A stretch of 64,000 nt of DNA from Chloroflexota bacterium (GTDB lineage: Bacteria; Chloroflexota; Ktedonobacteria; Ktedonobacterales; JADMIN01): NCBI GenBank assembly GCA_021323855.1, contig JAJPKE010000017.1, positions 248,001 to 312,000 of the forward strand. The letters are read 5' to 3'. How positions within the stretch are numbered: the stretch's first letter is position 1; the number at the start of each line of letters is the position of its first letter. Below are positions 56,451 to 64,000 of the stretch, one piece after another. Position numbers and translations under genes: made by a program. The notes beneath the pieces were generated by a model. That model did not search any database. It saw nothing but the letters and a program-made list of their open reading frames with translations, and was not told where the DNA came from.

Positions 56451-57305
56451 GTGTACCAGCCTGATCCAGCCGTAATGGATGATGAACACGCAGTGGCGGC
56501 GCTCGACGTGCATTTCAGTATGACGCTGGGTTGCACGGTCGCCGATCTGCGCCGTCCAGGCTGGACCATTGTCTCCACACGCGATGACGGCGACCCAATG
56601 GCGCTGCTCTTTGGCCAGCGCACGCTGCTTTCGCTGCTCGCGCCAGCGCCACGAACTTCCGATGAAACAGACATATCAGAGGAACCAGCGGTGTTGGGTC
56701 AGGCAGAGAAGCCGGGGAAGACGCCGCGCGCCGGAGTGGCGTTGATTGCGCCGGAGCTACGTGCGCCGGTGACGGCGCTGCTGCGCACCATGCCACCGGA
56801 GACGCTCTTCACCGCCGATGGCCTCTCCATGCTCCATCAGCTTCTCGATGATCTCGCGCTGGAGCCTGCGCTGGTGGGCGATGAGGCGCATATGCGGGTC
56901 TGCTATGTGGCCCGCGCTGGCTATACACCGTATCAGGGGCAATGGCAGGAATGGATCGAACCGCTGGACGAATCCAGCGAACTGGAACCGCTGGCGCTGG
57001 GGCTGCTGGCGCGCTATAGTGGCGGCGTCTATGTCGTGCGCAATGCGGGAACCATCGCCACCTACGCTGGTATCCGCACCCATTCGCCCTATGTCGCCGA
57101 GATCAACGTCCAGACCGCCGCTGAAGAATTGCGCGGGCACGCGCTGGGCCGCGCCGTGGTCTCGCGCGCAACGAAGGCCATCTTCGCCGGTGGCCGGGTT
57201 CCACTCTATCGCTATCACGCCAGCAACACTGGCGCCGCCCACATCGCCGCTGCGCTTGGCTATCGCTTCTACGCCGACGCCGTGACCTATATCACGCCGC
57301 TATAG
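56451..57305 (+). CDS. GNAT-family N-acetyltransferase
   Basis: 284 residues. The C-terminal ~130 residues are GNAT-like: VARAGYTPYQGQWQEWIEPL, then AEINVQTAAEELRGHALGRA (acetyl-CoA pyrophosphate loop) and YHASNTGAAHIAAALGYRFY. The first ~130 are a less clear domain, as in some FR47-like proteins. The acceptor is unknown. GTG 56451 has GGGGGAG ten bases upstream; the ATG at 56382 overlaps the -10 and cannot be the start. Confidence 0.82.
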   Translation: MYQPDPAVMDDEHAVAALDVHFSMTLGCTVADLRRPGWTIVSTRDDGDPMALLFGQRTLLSLLAPAPRTSDETDISEEPAVLGQAEKPGKTPRAGVALIAPELRAPVTALLRTMPPETLFTADGLSMLHQLLDDLALEPALVGDEAHMRVCYVARAGYTPYQGQWQEWIEPLDESSELEPLALGLLARYSGGVYVVRNAGTIATYAGIRTHSPYVAEINVQTAAEELRGHALGRAVVSRATKAIFAGGRVPLYRYHASNTGAAHIAAALGYRFYADAVTYITPL

Positions 57306-57350
57306 CAGACTAGAGGACTCAGATACAGACACGAGTAGGAGGTGGGTGGC

Positions 57351-58007
57351 TTGGCCCTGGACACGCTCATACTGCTGAAACAGCGCCTCATGGAAACGAT
57401 TGCCTGGTGTCAGATACAGCCCTTCATCGCCAACGGCTGCACCAGCAAAGACTTCCGCTATGTCTGGACGCTGGAACAGAAGCATGCGGAAGACGTTGGG
57501 TTTTCCATTCAGGTGATAACCAGTATTCTTCGCACGCCGGCCCTGGAAACACATGACCTGTACAATGAACTGGACACGTTTGCCGAGCGCTACGCCGCCG
57601 TGGAGGAGTTGGTTCATACGCGCGCCTCGCTGCTGCTCCAGCGTGGGCAATATCCCACCAGCATGCAGGGGCGCAATCTGCTGGCAGGTGGACGGCTCGT
57701 CTTTACGGATGTGAACAACTGCAATTCTCGCAGCAACGCAGTTGGCAATTCCGCTGGATTCTTTGATTATTATGATTGCCCGCCGTGGGACACTTGGCTG
57801 ATCTACATGAAAAATGACGATGAGAGCCTGCGGCATGTACGTTCCGCTGCGTGGCGCTCGTTCCTCATCAGTTGGATACCGCCCTCGCTGATGGATCTGG
57901 CGAAGGCCGGCATAGACAACACCCTGACGGGCAATGTCGCCTGGGCTGAGGACCTCGAACATATTCCCTTCACCCAAAAGCTGCGCGCGGCGGGTCTGCT
58001 GGGCTGA
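57351..58007 (+). CDS. Hypothetical protein, unrecognised
   Basis: 218 residues, no family known to me. It looks like a soluble mixed alpha/beta protein (YVWTLEQKHAEDVGFSIQVI, then GRLVFTDVNNCNSRSNAVGN and YYDCPPWDTWLIYMKND), rich in Trp and Tyr. TTG 57351 is chosen because AGGAGG lies eight bases before it; GTG 57342 would be almost on top of that site. A 12-bp tandem duplication (GCTGGGCTGAAG x2, 57998-58021) spans its stop, so the C-terminus may vary. The SnoaL-like gene follows 30 bp downstream. Confidence 0.65.
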   Translation: MALDTLILLKQRLMETIAWCQIQPFIANGCTSKDFRYVWTLEQKHAEDVGFSIQVITSILRTPALETHDLYNELDTFAERYAAVEELVHTRASLLLQRGQYPTSMQGRNLLAGGRLVFTDVNNCNSRSNAVGNSAGFFDYYDCPPWDTWLIYMKNDDESLRHVRSAAWRSFLISWIPPSLMDLAKAGIDNTLTGNVAWAEDLEHIPFTQKLRAAGLLG

Positions 58008-58037
58008 AGGCTGGGCTGAAGTAATTGGCAGGTTGAT

Positions 58038-58460
58038 ATGACGGATGAAGTAGGACACATCGCACAGAGTTTCTACGATGCAGTCAACCAGGTTATGCGC
58101 GGCGACGCTGCGCCAATGCTCACCCTCTGGTCAGCACAAGATGACGTAACCTATCTGGACCCGCGCGGGGGTGTCCACCAGGGACGTGCGGCCATCGTCG
58201 CCTATTGGCAGCATGCTGCGCAGATGAACAGCGGCGCGCCCGGCGCCATCGTTGTCACGCCGGAGCCGCTGGCCGTTTGGACGAGCGGCAACCTCACCTG
58301 CGCCGTCACCCGCGAACACATTCAGATCACCCAGGACGGGCAGACACGCCAGGAGGAGGCGCGCGCCACCGCGCTCTATCGCCGCGAAGCCGGCGCCTGG
58401 CGCATGATTCACCGCCAGAGCGAACCCACCCGCCCTACGAATTCGGATGCAGAAGCGTAG
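58038..58460 (+). CDS. SnoaL/NTF2-like protein
   Basis: 140 residues. IAQSFYDAVNQVMRGDAAPM, then LTLWSAQDDVTYLDPRGGVH, GRAAIVAYWQHAAQ and a C-terminal beta region (ALYRREAGAWRMIHRQSEP) match the SnoaL-like/DUF4440 NTF2 fold. Function open (small-molecule binding or isomerase-like). ATG 58038. Co-directional with the unknown gene before it. Confidence 0.85.
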   Translation: MTDEVGHIAQSFYDAVNQVMRGDAAPMLTLWSAQDDVTYLDPRGGVHQGRAAIVAYWQHAAQMNSGAPGAIVVTPEPLAVWTSGNLTCAVTREHIQITQDGQTRQEEARATALYRREAGAWRMIHRQSEPTRPTNSDAEA

Positions 58461-58465
58461 CAGGC

Positions 58466-59218
58466 CTACGCGATCTGCCTGTACGCCCGCATTGCGAAGA
58501 AGTACGCTACAACGATAATCCCAACGCACCACGCGAGGGCAATCCATATCTCGTTTCCTACCGGCGCCGAGTTCAGCAGGGAACGCACCGTATCAACGAT
58601 AGCCGTGACGGGCTGGTTCTCCGCAAAGGCACGGACGACGGCAGGCATGTTTGCGGTCGGGACGAATGCGGAGCTAATGAACGGCAGGAAGATGAGCGGG
58701 TACGAGAACGCGCTTGCGCCTTCAACAGATTTTGCCGACAGTCCGGCTATCACCGCGAGCCATGTCAGTGCGAGCGTGAACAGCGCGAGTATTCCCGCTA
58801 CGTCGAGCCACGCCACCACCCCCGCACTGGAGCGGAAGCCCATGAGGAGGGCAACGAGGATAATCACCACCACCGAAATGCCGTTTGAAACCAGCGATGT
58901 CGCCACATGCGCCCACAAGACTGATGAGCGAGCCACCGGCATCGAGTGAAACCGCGCGAACAGTCCGCGCTGTTTGTCTGTAAACAAGCGCAAGGCGGTG
59001 TAGGCGATTCCGCTGGCAATCGCGATCAGCAGGATGCCCGGCAACAGGTAATTCACATAGTTGCTGGTTCCTACCCGGATTGCGCCGCCGAACACATAGA
59101 CAAACAACAACATAATCGCAACTGGTGTAATCAGGACCGTGATAATCGTGTCGGGGCTACGCAGGATATGGCGCATAGACCGTCCCAACAGCACGCCAGT
59201 ATCGTGCAAAACTTTCAT
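58466..59218 (-). CDS. ABC-2 type permease (DrrB-like)
   Basis: 250 residues, six helices. SPDTIITVLITPVAIMLLFV, then FVYVFGGAIRVGTSNYVNYL, TDKQRGLFARFHSMPVARSS and PLIFLPFISSAFVPTANMPA are the DrrB/ABC-2 pattern. With the ATPase just before it, it should export drugs or lipids. It immediately follows the ATPase stop on the minus strand. Last gene of the PadR operon. Confidence 0.95.
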   Translation of the reverse strand: MKVLHDTGVLLGRSMRHILRSPDTIITVLITPVAIMLLFVYVFGGAIRVGTSNYVNYLLPGILLIAIASGIAYTALRLFTDKQRGLFARFHSMPVARSSVLWAHVATSLVSNGISVVVIILVALLMGFRSSAGVVAWLDVAGILALFTLALTWLAVIAGLSAKSVEGASAFSYPLIFLPFISSAFVPTANMPAVVRAFAENQPVTAIVDTVRSLLNSAPVGNEIWIALAWCVGIIVVAYFFAMRAYRQIA

Positions 59219-60004
59219 CTACTTGCTCTCCCTCTGACCGGCGTTTTGACCGGCGTTTTGACCGACGATGGCGAGGAAAATGTCCTCCAATGACGGCTGT
59301 TTTTCGACGTATTCGACCTTCGCGGGCGGGAACAGCTTTTTGAGTTCATCAAGGGTCCCGCTGGCGATGATTTTCCCTCCGTGCAGGACGGCGATGCGGT
59401 CGGCGAGTTGCTCTGCCTCGTCAAGATATTGTGTCGTCAGCAGGATCGTTGTGCCGCCGTCGGCAAGTTCTTTGACGGTTTTCCAGACTTCAAGCCGTCC
59501 CTCTGGGTCCAGTCCGGTCGTTGGCTCGTCCAGGAAGATAACGGCGGGCGTTCCGACCAGGCTCATCGCAATGTCGAGCCTGCGCGCCATACCGCCGGAA
59601 TACGAGTCCGCCCGGCGGTTCGCCGCGTCACGTAGCCCAAAGCGGGAAAGCAGCATATCGGCGGTTTTATGCGCGTTGGCGACTCCGCGCAGTTTGGCAA
59701 TCAACACGAGATTTTCACGCCCCGTGAGGATGCCGTCCACGGCGGCGAATTGCCCGGTCAGGCTAATACGTTCGCGTACCTTTTCAGCCTGGCGCACCAC
59801 ATTGAAGCCGCAGACGCTCGCGCTCCCGCCGTCGGGTTTCAAAAGCGTTGAGAGGATGTTGATGGTCGTCGTCTTGCCTGCGCCGTTGGAGCCGAGCAAG
59901 GCGAAAATCTCGCCGCGCCGCACCTCAAAATCAACGCCTTTCAGGACTTGCGTTGCTTTGAACGATTTGCGCAAATCGTTCACCTGAATTGCACTGTCTG
60001 CCAT
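59219..60004 (-). CDS. ABC exporter ATPase (DrrA-like)
   Basis: 261 residues. Walker A LLGSNGAGKTT, signature SYSGGMARRLDIAMSL, Walker B VIFLDEPTTGLDP, then TTQYLDEAEQLADRIAVLHG. Same family as daunorubicin exporter DrrA. The last residues VGQNAGQNAGQRESK are coded by three 12-bp tandem repeats (59235-59270). Starts directly after the DUF1048 stop. Substrate unknown. Confidence 0.95.
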   Translation of the reverse strand: MADSAIQVNDLRKSFKATQVLKGVDFEVRRGEIFALLGSNGAGKTTTINILSTLLKPDGGSASVCGFNVVRQAEKVRERISLTGQFAAVDGILTGRENLVLIAKLRGVANAHKTADMLLSRFGLRDAANRRADSYSGGMARRLDIAMSLVGTPAVIFLDEPTTGLDPEGRLEVWKTVKELADGGTTILLTTQYLDEAEQLADRIAVLHGGKIIASGTLDELKKLFPPAKVEYVEKQPSLEDIFLAIVGQNAGQNAGQRESK

Positions 60005-60379
60005 TTAAGCACCGTGCCCCTTTCCGAGCTTGTTCATAATGTCGCGGTTCAGCGACTCGTGCCAGTTTCTCGCGCGCGTTGTGGTGTTCTGCAACAACTC
60101 GTCGCAAAACGCCGCTACGTCCTCGCCTGTAACTTCCAACACGCGCTTGCCCTCCGCCGCGCCCGTTTCAAACAGGTCGAGCAAATCGTTGAATATGGGC
60201 ATCATTTCCATGCCATCGCCACCTGAGTAGTAACGCCATGAGTTCCCCCACATATAGTGCTGAATTTTGTGGTACACATAGCGGTAGTCTTCCGGTAGGG
60301 CGTTCGCTCGCGCCTGCATACGCCTGAACTCACGCTTTTCACCCGTTACACGCCGGATAAACGCACCGAGTCTACTCAC
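60005..60379 (-). CDS. DUF1048 protein
   Basis: 124 residues. The DUF1048 family are small helical proteins often found after PadR: LGAFIRRVTGEKREFRRMQA, then YRYVYHKIQHYMWGN, then GMEMMPIFNDLLDLFETGAA. The GTG 60379 start overlaps the PadR stop (GTGA). It may pass a signal to the exporter or a partner. Function not established. Confidence 0.88.
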   Translation of the reverse strand: MSRLGAFIRRVTGEKREFRRMQARANALPEDYRYVYHKIQHYMWGNSWRYYSGGDGMEMMPIFNDLLDLFETGAAEGKRVLEVTGEDVAAFCDELLQNTTTRARNWHESLNRDIMNKLGKGHGA

Positions 60380-60708
60380 AGCCGCACCTCCCGTAATTCG
60401 TTGATCTTCGACGCGACAAACTCCCATTTTCGCCAGAACCGGTGCAATTCCTCACGCCCCGCGTCGTTGAGCGCAAAAAACTTTCTCGGCGGCCCCATAT
60501 CGGATGGCTTGTACTCGATATCCACGAGCTTGTTTTTTTCGAGCCGCACCAGAATGGTGTACACCGTGCCGTCCACTACTTCCGTGAATCCGAGGGCATG
60601 AAGTTGCCGCGTGATCTCATAGCCATAGGTTTGCTTACGGCTGATAATCTCCAGCACACACCCCTCCAGCACGCCTTTGAGCATTTCCGTCAGGTTATCC
60701 AGTATCAT
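60376..60708 (-). CDS. PadR-family regulator of the exporter operon
   Basis: 110 residues. MLKGVLEGCVLEIISRKQTY, then GYEITRQLHALGFTEVVDGT, VYTILVRLEKNKLVDIEYKP and PRKFFALNDAGREEL are the PadR winged-helix blocks. ATG 60708 follows GAGGGGG. It is the first gene of PadR-DUF1048-ATPase-permease, and a 58-bp dyad covers its promoter, so autorepression that lifts on binding a drug is likely, as with LmrR. Confidence 0.94.
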   Translation of the reverse strand: MILDNLTEMLKGVLEGCVLEIISRKQTYGYEITRQLHALGFTEVVDGTVYTILVRLEKNKLVDIEYKPSDMGPPRKFFALNDAGREELHRFWRKWEFVASKINELREVRL

Positions 60709-60720
60709 CACCCCCTCGAC

Positions 60721-60791
60721 TATTTTGTGTTACTGGTATCCAGTAGTACATACTACTGGTATATAGTAATACAAAATAGCGGGTCTGTCAA
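60721..60791 (-). promoter_or_regulatory. PadR operon promoter with 58-bp dyad operator
   Basis: Minus strand: TTGACA (60791-60786), 17 bp, TACTAT (60768-60763). The dyad 60721-60778 has 28-nt arms matching at 22 positions around CA; inner part CCAGTAGTA/TACTACTGG, outer TATTTTGT/ACAAAATA. Nothing further recognised in 60792-60967. Confidence 0.75.
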
Positions 60792-60967
60792 GAGGAGAAA
60801 AGAAAATGGTAGGATTGACGCCTAGTACCGGTATCTTTAACGCGCAACGGCTGAAGTCTCGTTTTTCGACATGGGCACAGAGGGAATACAAGCCGGGTCG
60901 CCTAACGGAGACGGAAAATAGACGAGTAGGACCACAGGACACTTAGAGCGAATCAATGAGGCCAGCA

Positions 60968-61327
60968 TCAAGGGATATATTCTTCACGGTCTATCCATTC
61001 ATCCGGCTCACTTGCGCCCCATATGAGATTTAGCACATCAAGATATTCGCCTATAGTGCGGTGCCGACGCAGGTAGAATATGCCCCAATGATGATGTCCA
61101 GCCTGAAGATGATCTCGCGCAAAGCCTGGCATCGTTGTAACATCACGGGTGATAAGAATGCGCTGTTCCAGTTCGCAGTACCGAAGTATCACTGGATCGG
61201 GAGTACGGTTGGGCAACACACCCTGATCGCCAATATGTACGGCATCAATCGAAGGATCAATGCGTTTCAACCCTTCGATAAGAGCCTCTCGCCAGGCATT
61301 CTCATCAATGAGAAATCTAATTGGCAT
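60968..61327 (-). CDS. DUF5615 PIN-like protein, toxin candidate
   Basis: 119 residues. RFLIDENAWREALIEGLKRI holds the first acidic site of the PIN-like fold, RILITRDVTTMPGFARDHLQ the next Asp region. DUF5615 proteins are VapC-like and usually pair with a DUF433 antitoxin, as here. Catalytic Asp pattern is present in part (DEN, TRD). ATG 61327 overlaps the antitoxin frame by 11 bp. Toxicity is inferred from the pairing. Confidence 0.88.
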   Translation of the reverse strand: MPIRFLIDENAWREALIEGLKRIDPSIDAVHIGDQGVLPNRTPDPVILRYCELEQRILITRDVTTMPGFARDHLQAGHHHWGIFYLRRHRTIGEYLDVLNLIWGASEPDEWIDREEYIP

Positions 61328-61670
61328 GCTGGCTGCTCTCATCAGTGTGTCTGGCCAGTTCCCGTATACGCTGCATGGCTGGCGAGGAGTGGGCATCTAT
61401 CTCGGTCATATGTCGCGCCTGCTCATCGTGGACGCGTGCCAGCCATTGATCTAATTCCTCTTTGTTGAGAAGGTAAAACGTGATGGTCGCGTGCAATTCT
61501 TCTTCGGTGAGACTATCAAATTCCGCGCGTAGGTCTGCCATCGTCGCACCAGCAGTGTAGGCATCCAGAATCAATTCGACACCCACGCGATGCCCCTTTA
61601 CGCGAATCGCTTCAGTAGACGGGTCGTAATCAAAATAGTCGTCGAGGCTTTTATTTTTGAGATGTAGCAT
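61317..61670 (-). CDS. DUF433 protein, antitoxin candidate
   Basis: 117 residues. IRVKGHRVGVELILDAYTAG, then ATMADLRAEFDSLTEEELHA and TITFYLLNKEELDQWLA match DUF433, a helix-turn-helix antitoxin-like domain that often precedes DUF5615. ATG 61670 has AAGGAG upstream. A possible -10 TACAAT (minus, 61705-61700) preceded by TGC lies 30 bp before the ATG. Confidence 0.9.
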   Translation of the reverse strand: MLHLKNKSLDDYFDYDPSTEAIRVKGHRVGVELILDAYTAGATMADLRAEFDSLTEEELHATITFYLLNKEELDQWLARVHDEQARHMTEIDAHSSPAMQRIRELARHTDESSQHAN

Positions 61671-61839
61671 AATCTATCTCCTTCTCATCTGATGTCTCAA
61701 TTGTAGCACCTGAGACGATGAAAGATTCGTTGTGCAACGAAATCCTCACCTCATCTATATGTTTCAGCTTGACGACCGCCGCTTCGGGCGTTAGGCTGCA
61801 CAGGGAACGTTTTCGTGTTTGCAAAGGAGCAAAAAGCGA

Positions 61840-63618
61840 GTGTCAGTCAGCCCCACCATCACCAACGACCAGCGCACGACCGCGCCACGCGCGCAAATCC
61901 TGTGGCGCTCCGCGCAGGCGCAGGGGACGGCACTCGTGTTGTGGGGCATCTTGCTGGCGGGCGCGGCGGTGCGGCTGTGGATGCTGGCGCATGGCGTGCC
62001 GGCGCTCGATAGCGACGAGGCAACCATCGGCCTGATGGCGCTGCATATGCAGCATGGCGAGCTAGCCGTCTTCATGTGGGGCCAGCAATATATGGGCAGC
62101 CTGGAAGCCATCCTCATCGCGCCGTTCCTCTGGCTTTTCGGCGCGTCGCCTGTCACGTTACGCCTCGCGCCAATGCTGCTCGGCCTCGCCGGCGTCGCCA
62201 CCACCTATCAGCTTGGCGCGCGCCTCTACAACCGCCGCGCCGGGCTGATGTCTGCCACATTGCTGGCGCTCGGTCCACCATTCTTTGTCGTTCTCAGCGT
62301 CCGCGCTTATGGCGGCTATGTCGAAACACTACTCTTCGGCAATCTCTTGCTGTTGCTGGCGCTACGCGGCGCAGACCCAGCACGGCGCACACGCCCTGCC
62401 GTGTTCTGGCTGGGGCTGCTGGCAGGGGTCGCGCTGTGGACGAATCTCTTGGCGCTGCCGTATCTCTTGGCGGTGGCGCTGCTCTGCTGGCTGCAACGCC
62501 GCAGTGATTTGCTCAGACGCAATGCGTTGTCGCTGTTCGGCGGTCTCCTGCTGGGGGCCTCACCCGCCATTCTGTATAATGTCTTCAATGGCGCAGGAAC
62601 CGTCGAGACGATTCTCGGCCTGACCATCGTCGGCGCGCACAACGCTCATGCCTCCGCCGTGCCGTTGCCTCTGACGCTGATGCAAAATCTCTGGCATGAG
62701 ATCACCATCGCCTTGCCGATTCTCACCGGCGGCTTTCTCGGTGGCACGCAGGCCGCCGGATTCAAAGAAAGCGACTATCTGGCGCAGGCGGCGGTGCATC
62801 CCGTGCTCTATGCCATCGCTCTGTTGATTGGGCTGGTGGCGCTGGCGCTGTTCCTGCGCGCCGCGCTGCGGCTGCTGCGTGGCTGGCGCACACTGCGTTC
62901 ACCCTCCACGACTGATTCATCCACAACGCCTCTGGATAACACGCTGGTACGCCGCCAGGGACGCGCCGCGCTGGCCTTCGTCGCCGCCTGCTATTTCGTC
63001 GCGTTCTTCCTGGGGCGACAGCCGGATATCGCCGCAACGCCACGCTATCTCTTTCCCCTGTTCGCCGCGCTGCCGCTGCTAGTTGCCGAATTGCTGGCGC
63101 TGCTCGATGGGCTGGCGCGGAAGCTGGCAACGTCTGGGTGGTTGACGCGATTGCCCGGCGCCGCGCGCAGCGAACGCCACGTTAAAATGGCGCTGCTGGC
63201 GCTGGTGCTGCTGCCGCTCTGCGCCTGGAATCTGGCCGGTGATGTAGCGGTGACGCCGCTACAGACAGCGGCGCGCGACCACAACATCTGGGTGGCCGGG
63301 CAGGATCAGCAGTTGCTCCAAACGCTGGCAGCGCATCACGTCCACACGGTCATCAGCAATGACTATTGGGAAGGCATGCGTCTGACCTTCGAGAGCAACG
63401 AAACGATCATTACCGTCATGATGACACCACAGGGGCATCCCGGCTTCAACCGCTATCGCCCCTATATTGCGCGCGGCCTCGCGGATCCACGCCCCGCCTA
63501 TCTCGAACTCACTGGCACACCGGAGGCGGCGCTGGCGCTTGGGCGATTGCACAATGGTCAACTACCGGGGTATACTGTGCAAATTATCGGCTCCTTCACT
63601 GTGGTGCTTCCATCATAG
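61840..63618 (+). CDS. GT39-family membrane glycosyltransferase (ArnT/PMT-like)
   Basis: 592 residues, ~11 helices. The first loop reads ALDSDEATIGLMALHM, where PMT/ArnT-type enzymes place acidic catalytic residues; the mid-part has repeated Leu-rich helices and a C-terminal soluble region (TVISNDYWEGMRLTFESNET). Such enzymes transfer a sugar from a lipid carrier to protein or lipid on the outer membrane face. Acceptor not known. GTG 61840 has AAGGAG ten bases upstream; the longer TTG frame start precedes that site. Confidence 0.9.
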   Translation: MSVSPTITNDQRTTAPRAQILWRSAQAQGTALVLWGILLAGAAVRLWMLAHGVPALDSDEATIGLMALHMQHGELAVFMWGQQYMGSLEAILIAPFLWLFGASPVTLRLAPMLLGLAGVATTYQLGARLYNRRAGLMSATLLALGPPFFVVLSVRAYGGYVETLLFGNLLLLLALRGADPARRTRPAVFWLGLLAGVALWTNLLALPYLLAVALLCWLQRRSDLLRRNALSLFGGLLLGASPAILYNVFNGAGTVETILGLTIVGAHNAHASAVPLPLTLMQNLWHEITIALPILTGGFLGGTQAAGFKESDYLAQAAVHPVLYAIALLIGLVALALFLRAALRLLRGWRTLRSPSTTDSSTTPLDNTLVRRQGRAALAFVAACYFVAFFLGRQPDIAATPRYLFPLFAALPLLVAELLALLDGLARKLATSGWLTRLPGAARSERHVKMALLALVLLPLCAWNLAGDVAVTPLQTAARDHNIWVAGQDQQLLQTLAAHHVHTVISNDYWEGMRLTFESNETIITVMMTPQGHPGFNRYRPYIARGLADPRPAYLELTGTPEAALALGRLHNGQLPGYTVQIIGSFTVVLPS

Positions 63619-63847
63619 CGTCTCTTCGCCCGCGCAACACGACCACAAGACAAGACAGAGATAATAGAGACAATCGTAGGAAATTGTTGAATACGCACAG
63701 TTGCGTTTCATCCGCGCCAGAGTTAACATGAGACTGGCAGTACGATTCCAGTAGTGGCACTCATGAGCAGTCATTGACACGTATTGGCCATCATTGGCGC
63801 ATCCCGCCCACCGGGGAGGTAAGCGGCAGATAAGCGGAGGTAAGGCC

Positions 63848-64000
63848 GTGGGACAAGACCGTACGGGCAGCGAACACGAATCGAATCGAGCGACCCAGGT
63901 ACAACAGAGGAGCAGCGTGGCTGCGCGCGAGGCTCCCCGGCGCACCGGACCCACCGACAACGCCGATCACCTGGCGTCACTGGAAAAAGTTTCCCTCTTT
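63848..64000 (+). CDS. Start of a gene, possibly Crp/cyclic-nucleotide-binding type, 3' end outside window
   Basis: 51 codons open to the edge. GTG 63848 with GGAGG seven bases upstream is a strong start. An Arg/Ser/Gln-rich N-terminus of ~38 residues leads to DHLASLEKVSLF, which resembles the opening of cNMP-binding (Crp/Fnr) domains (LAxLxxVPLF). Too short to be sure. Confidence 0.5.
   Translation, partial: MGQDRTGSEHESNRATQVQQRSSVAAREAPRRTGPTDNADHLASLEKVSLF

Noticed and set aside
1..64000. tRNA and rRNA genes
   Set aside because: I looked by eye for T-loop GGTTCGA and cloverleaf patterns and for rRNA blocks and found none; a tRNAscan run would be decisive.

Overview
This 64 kb window is a high-GC, gene-dense stretch of bacterial chromosome. 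It carries about 60 protein genes and no rRNA, tRNA or CRISPR array that I can see. Gene content suggests a Chloroflexota bacterium, perhaps Ktedonobacteria-like: a short mraZ-rsmH-ftsL-ftsI cluster, an F420-type (Ddn-like) oxidoreductase, a roadblock/LC7 protein, DUF2277, and many GTG starts. This placement is inference. Promoters resemble TTGACA-N17/18-TAYAAT, and a second group has TGG-N2-TACAAT with no -35.

Layout. 0-6 kb: end of a CocE/NonD hydrolase, an MFS exporter under two dyad operators, a DUF4388-like protein and a membrane-anchored trypsin-like protease with a zinc ribbon. 6-13.6 kb: zinc-ribbon proteins, a SWIM-domain remnant, tgt, an adenosine-specific kinase, an ECF sigma/anti-sigma pair and small membrane proteins. 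14-21 kb: PAP2-like and TMEM175-like membrane proteins, a UBP zinc finger, a haem peroxidase, a crotonase, truB and a FAD oxidoreductase. 22-30 kb: a four-gene ABC-2 export cluster, an Rrf2-like regulator, a methyltransferase, DoxX, PadR with a partner membrane protein, and VanZ. 30-35.5 kb: the dcw cluster, reading leftward, behind three MraZ boxes and four DnaA-box-like sites. 35.9-40.6 kb: a carbohydrate ABC importer. 40.7-41.2 kb: an AhpD-like gene with an in-frame TGA. 41-47 kb: a secreted sialidase-fold protein, purF-LC7-purM-purN, and an RRM protein. 48-55 kb: AraC, VOC and DHFR-like genes, a TetR-SDR-F420 reductase-ester cyclase unit, a ureohydrolase, and a GH3 lipoprotein. 55-64 kb: GNAT, an orphan gene, a PadR-DUF1048-ABC exporter operon, a DUF433/DUF5615 pair, a GT39 enzyme, and the start of a possible Crp-like gene.

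The most notable item is at 40668-41198. The CxxC redox centre of a carboxymuconolactone decarboxylase/AhpD-family protein reads C-N-Y-TGA, with the frame intact afterwards. A 17-bp hairpin begins one base after the TGA, so this is a candidate selenoprotein (CxxU).

Three dispersed repeat families fill the gaps between genes: a ~100-bp unit of small hairpins (5 copies), a ~150-bp inverted repeat (4 full or half copies) and a G/C-rich palindrome (8 loci). Short tandem repeats of 9-15 bp, two to four copies each, sit repeatedly at gene starts and ends.
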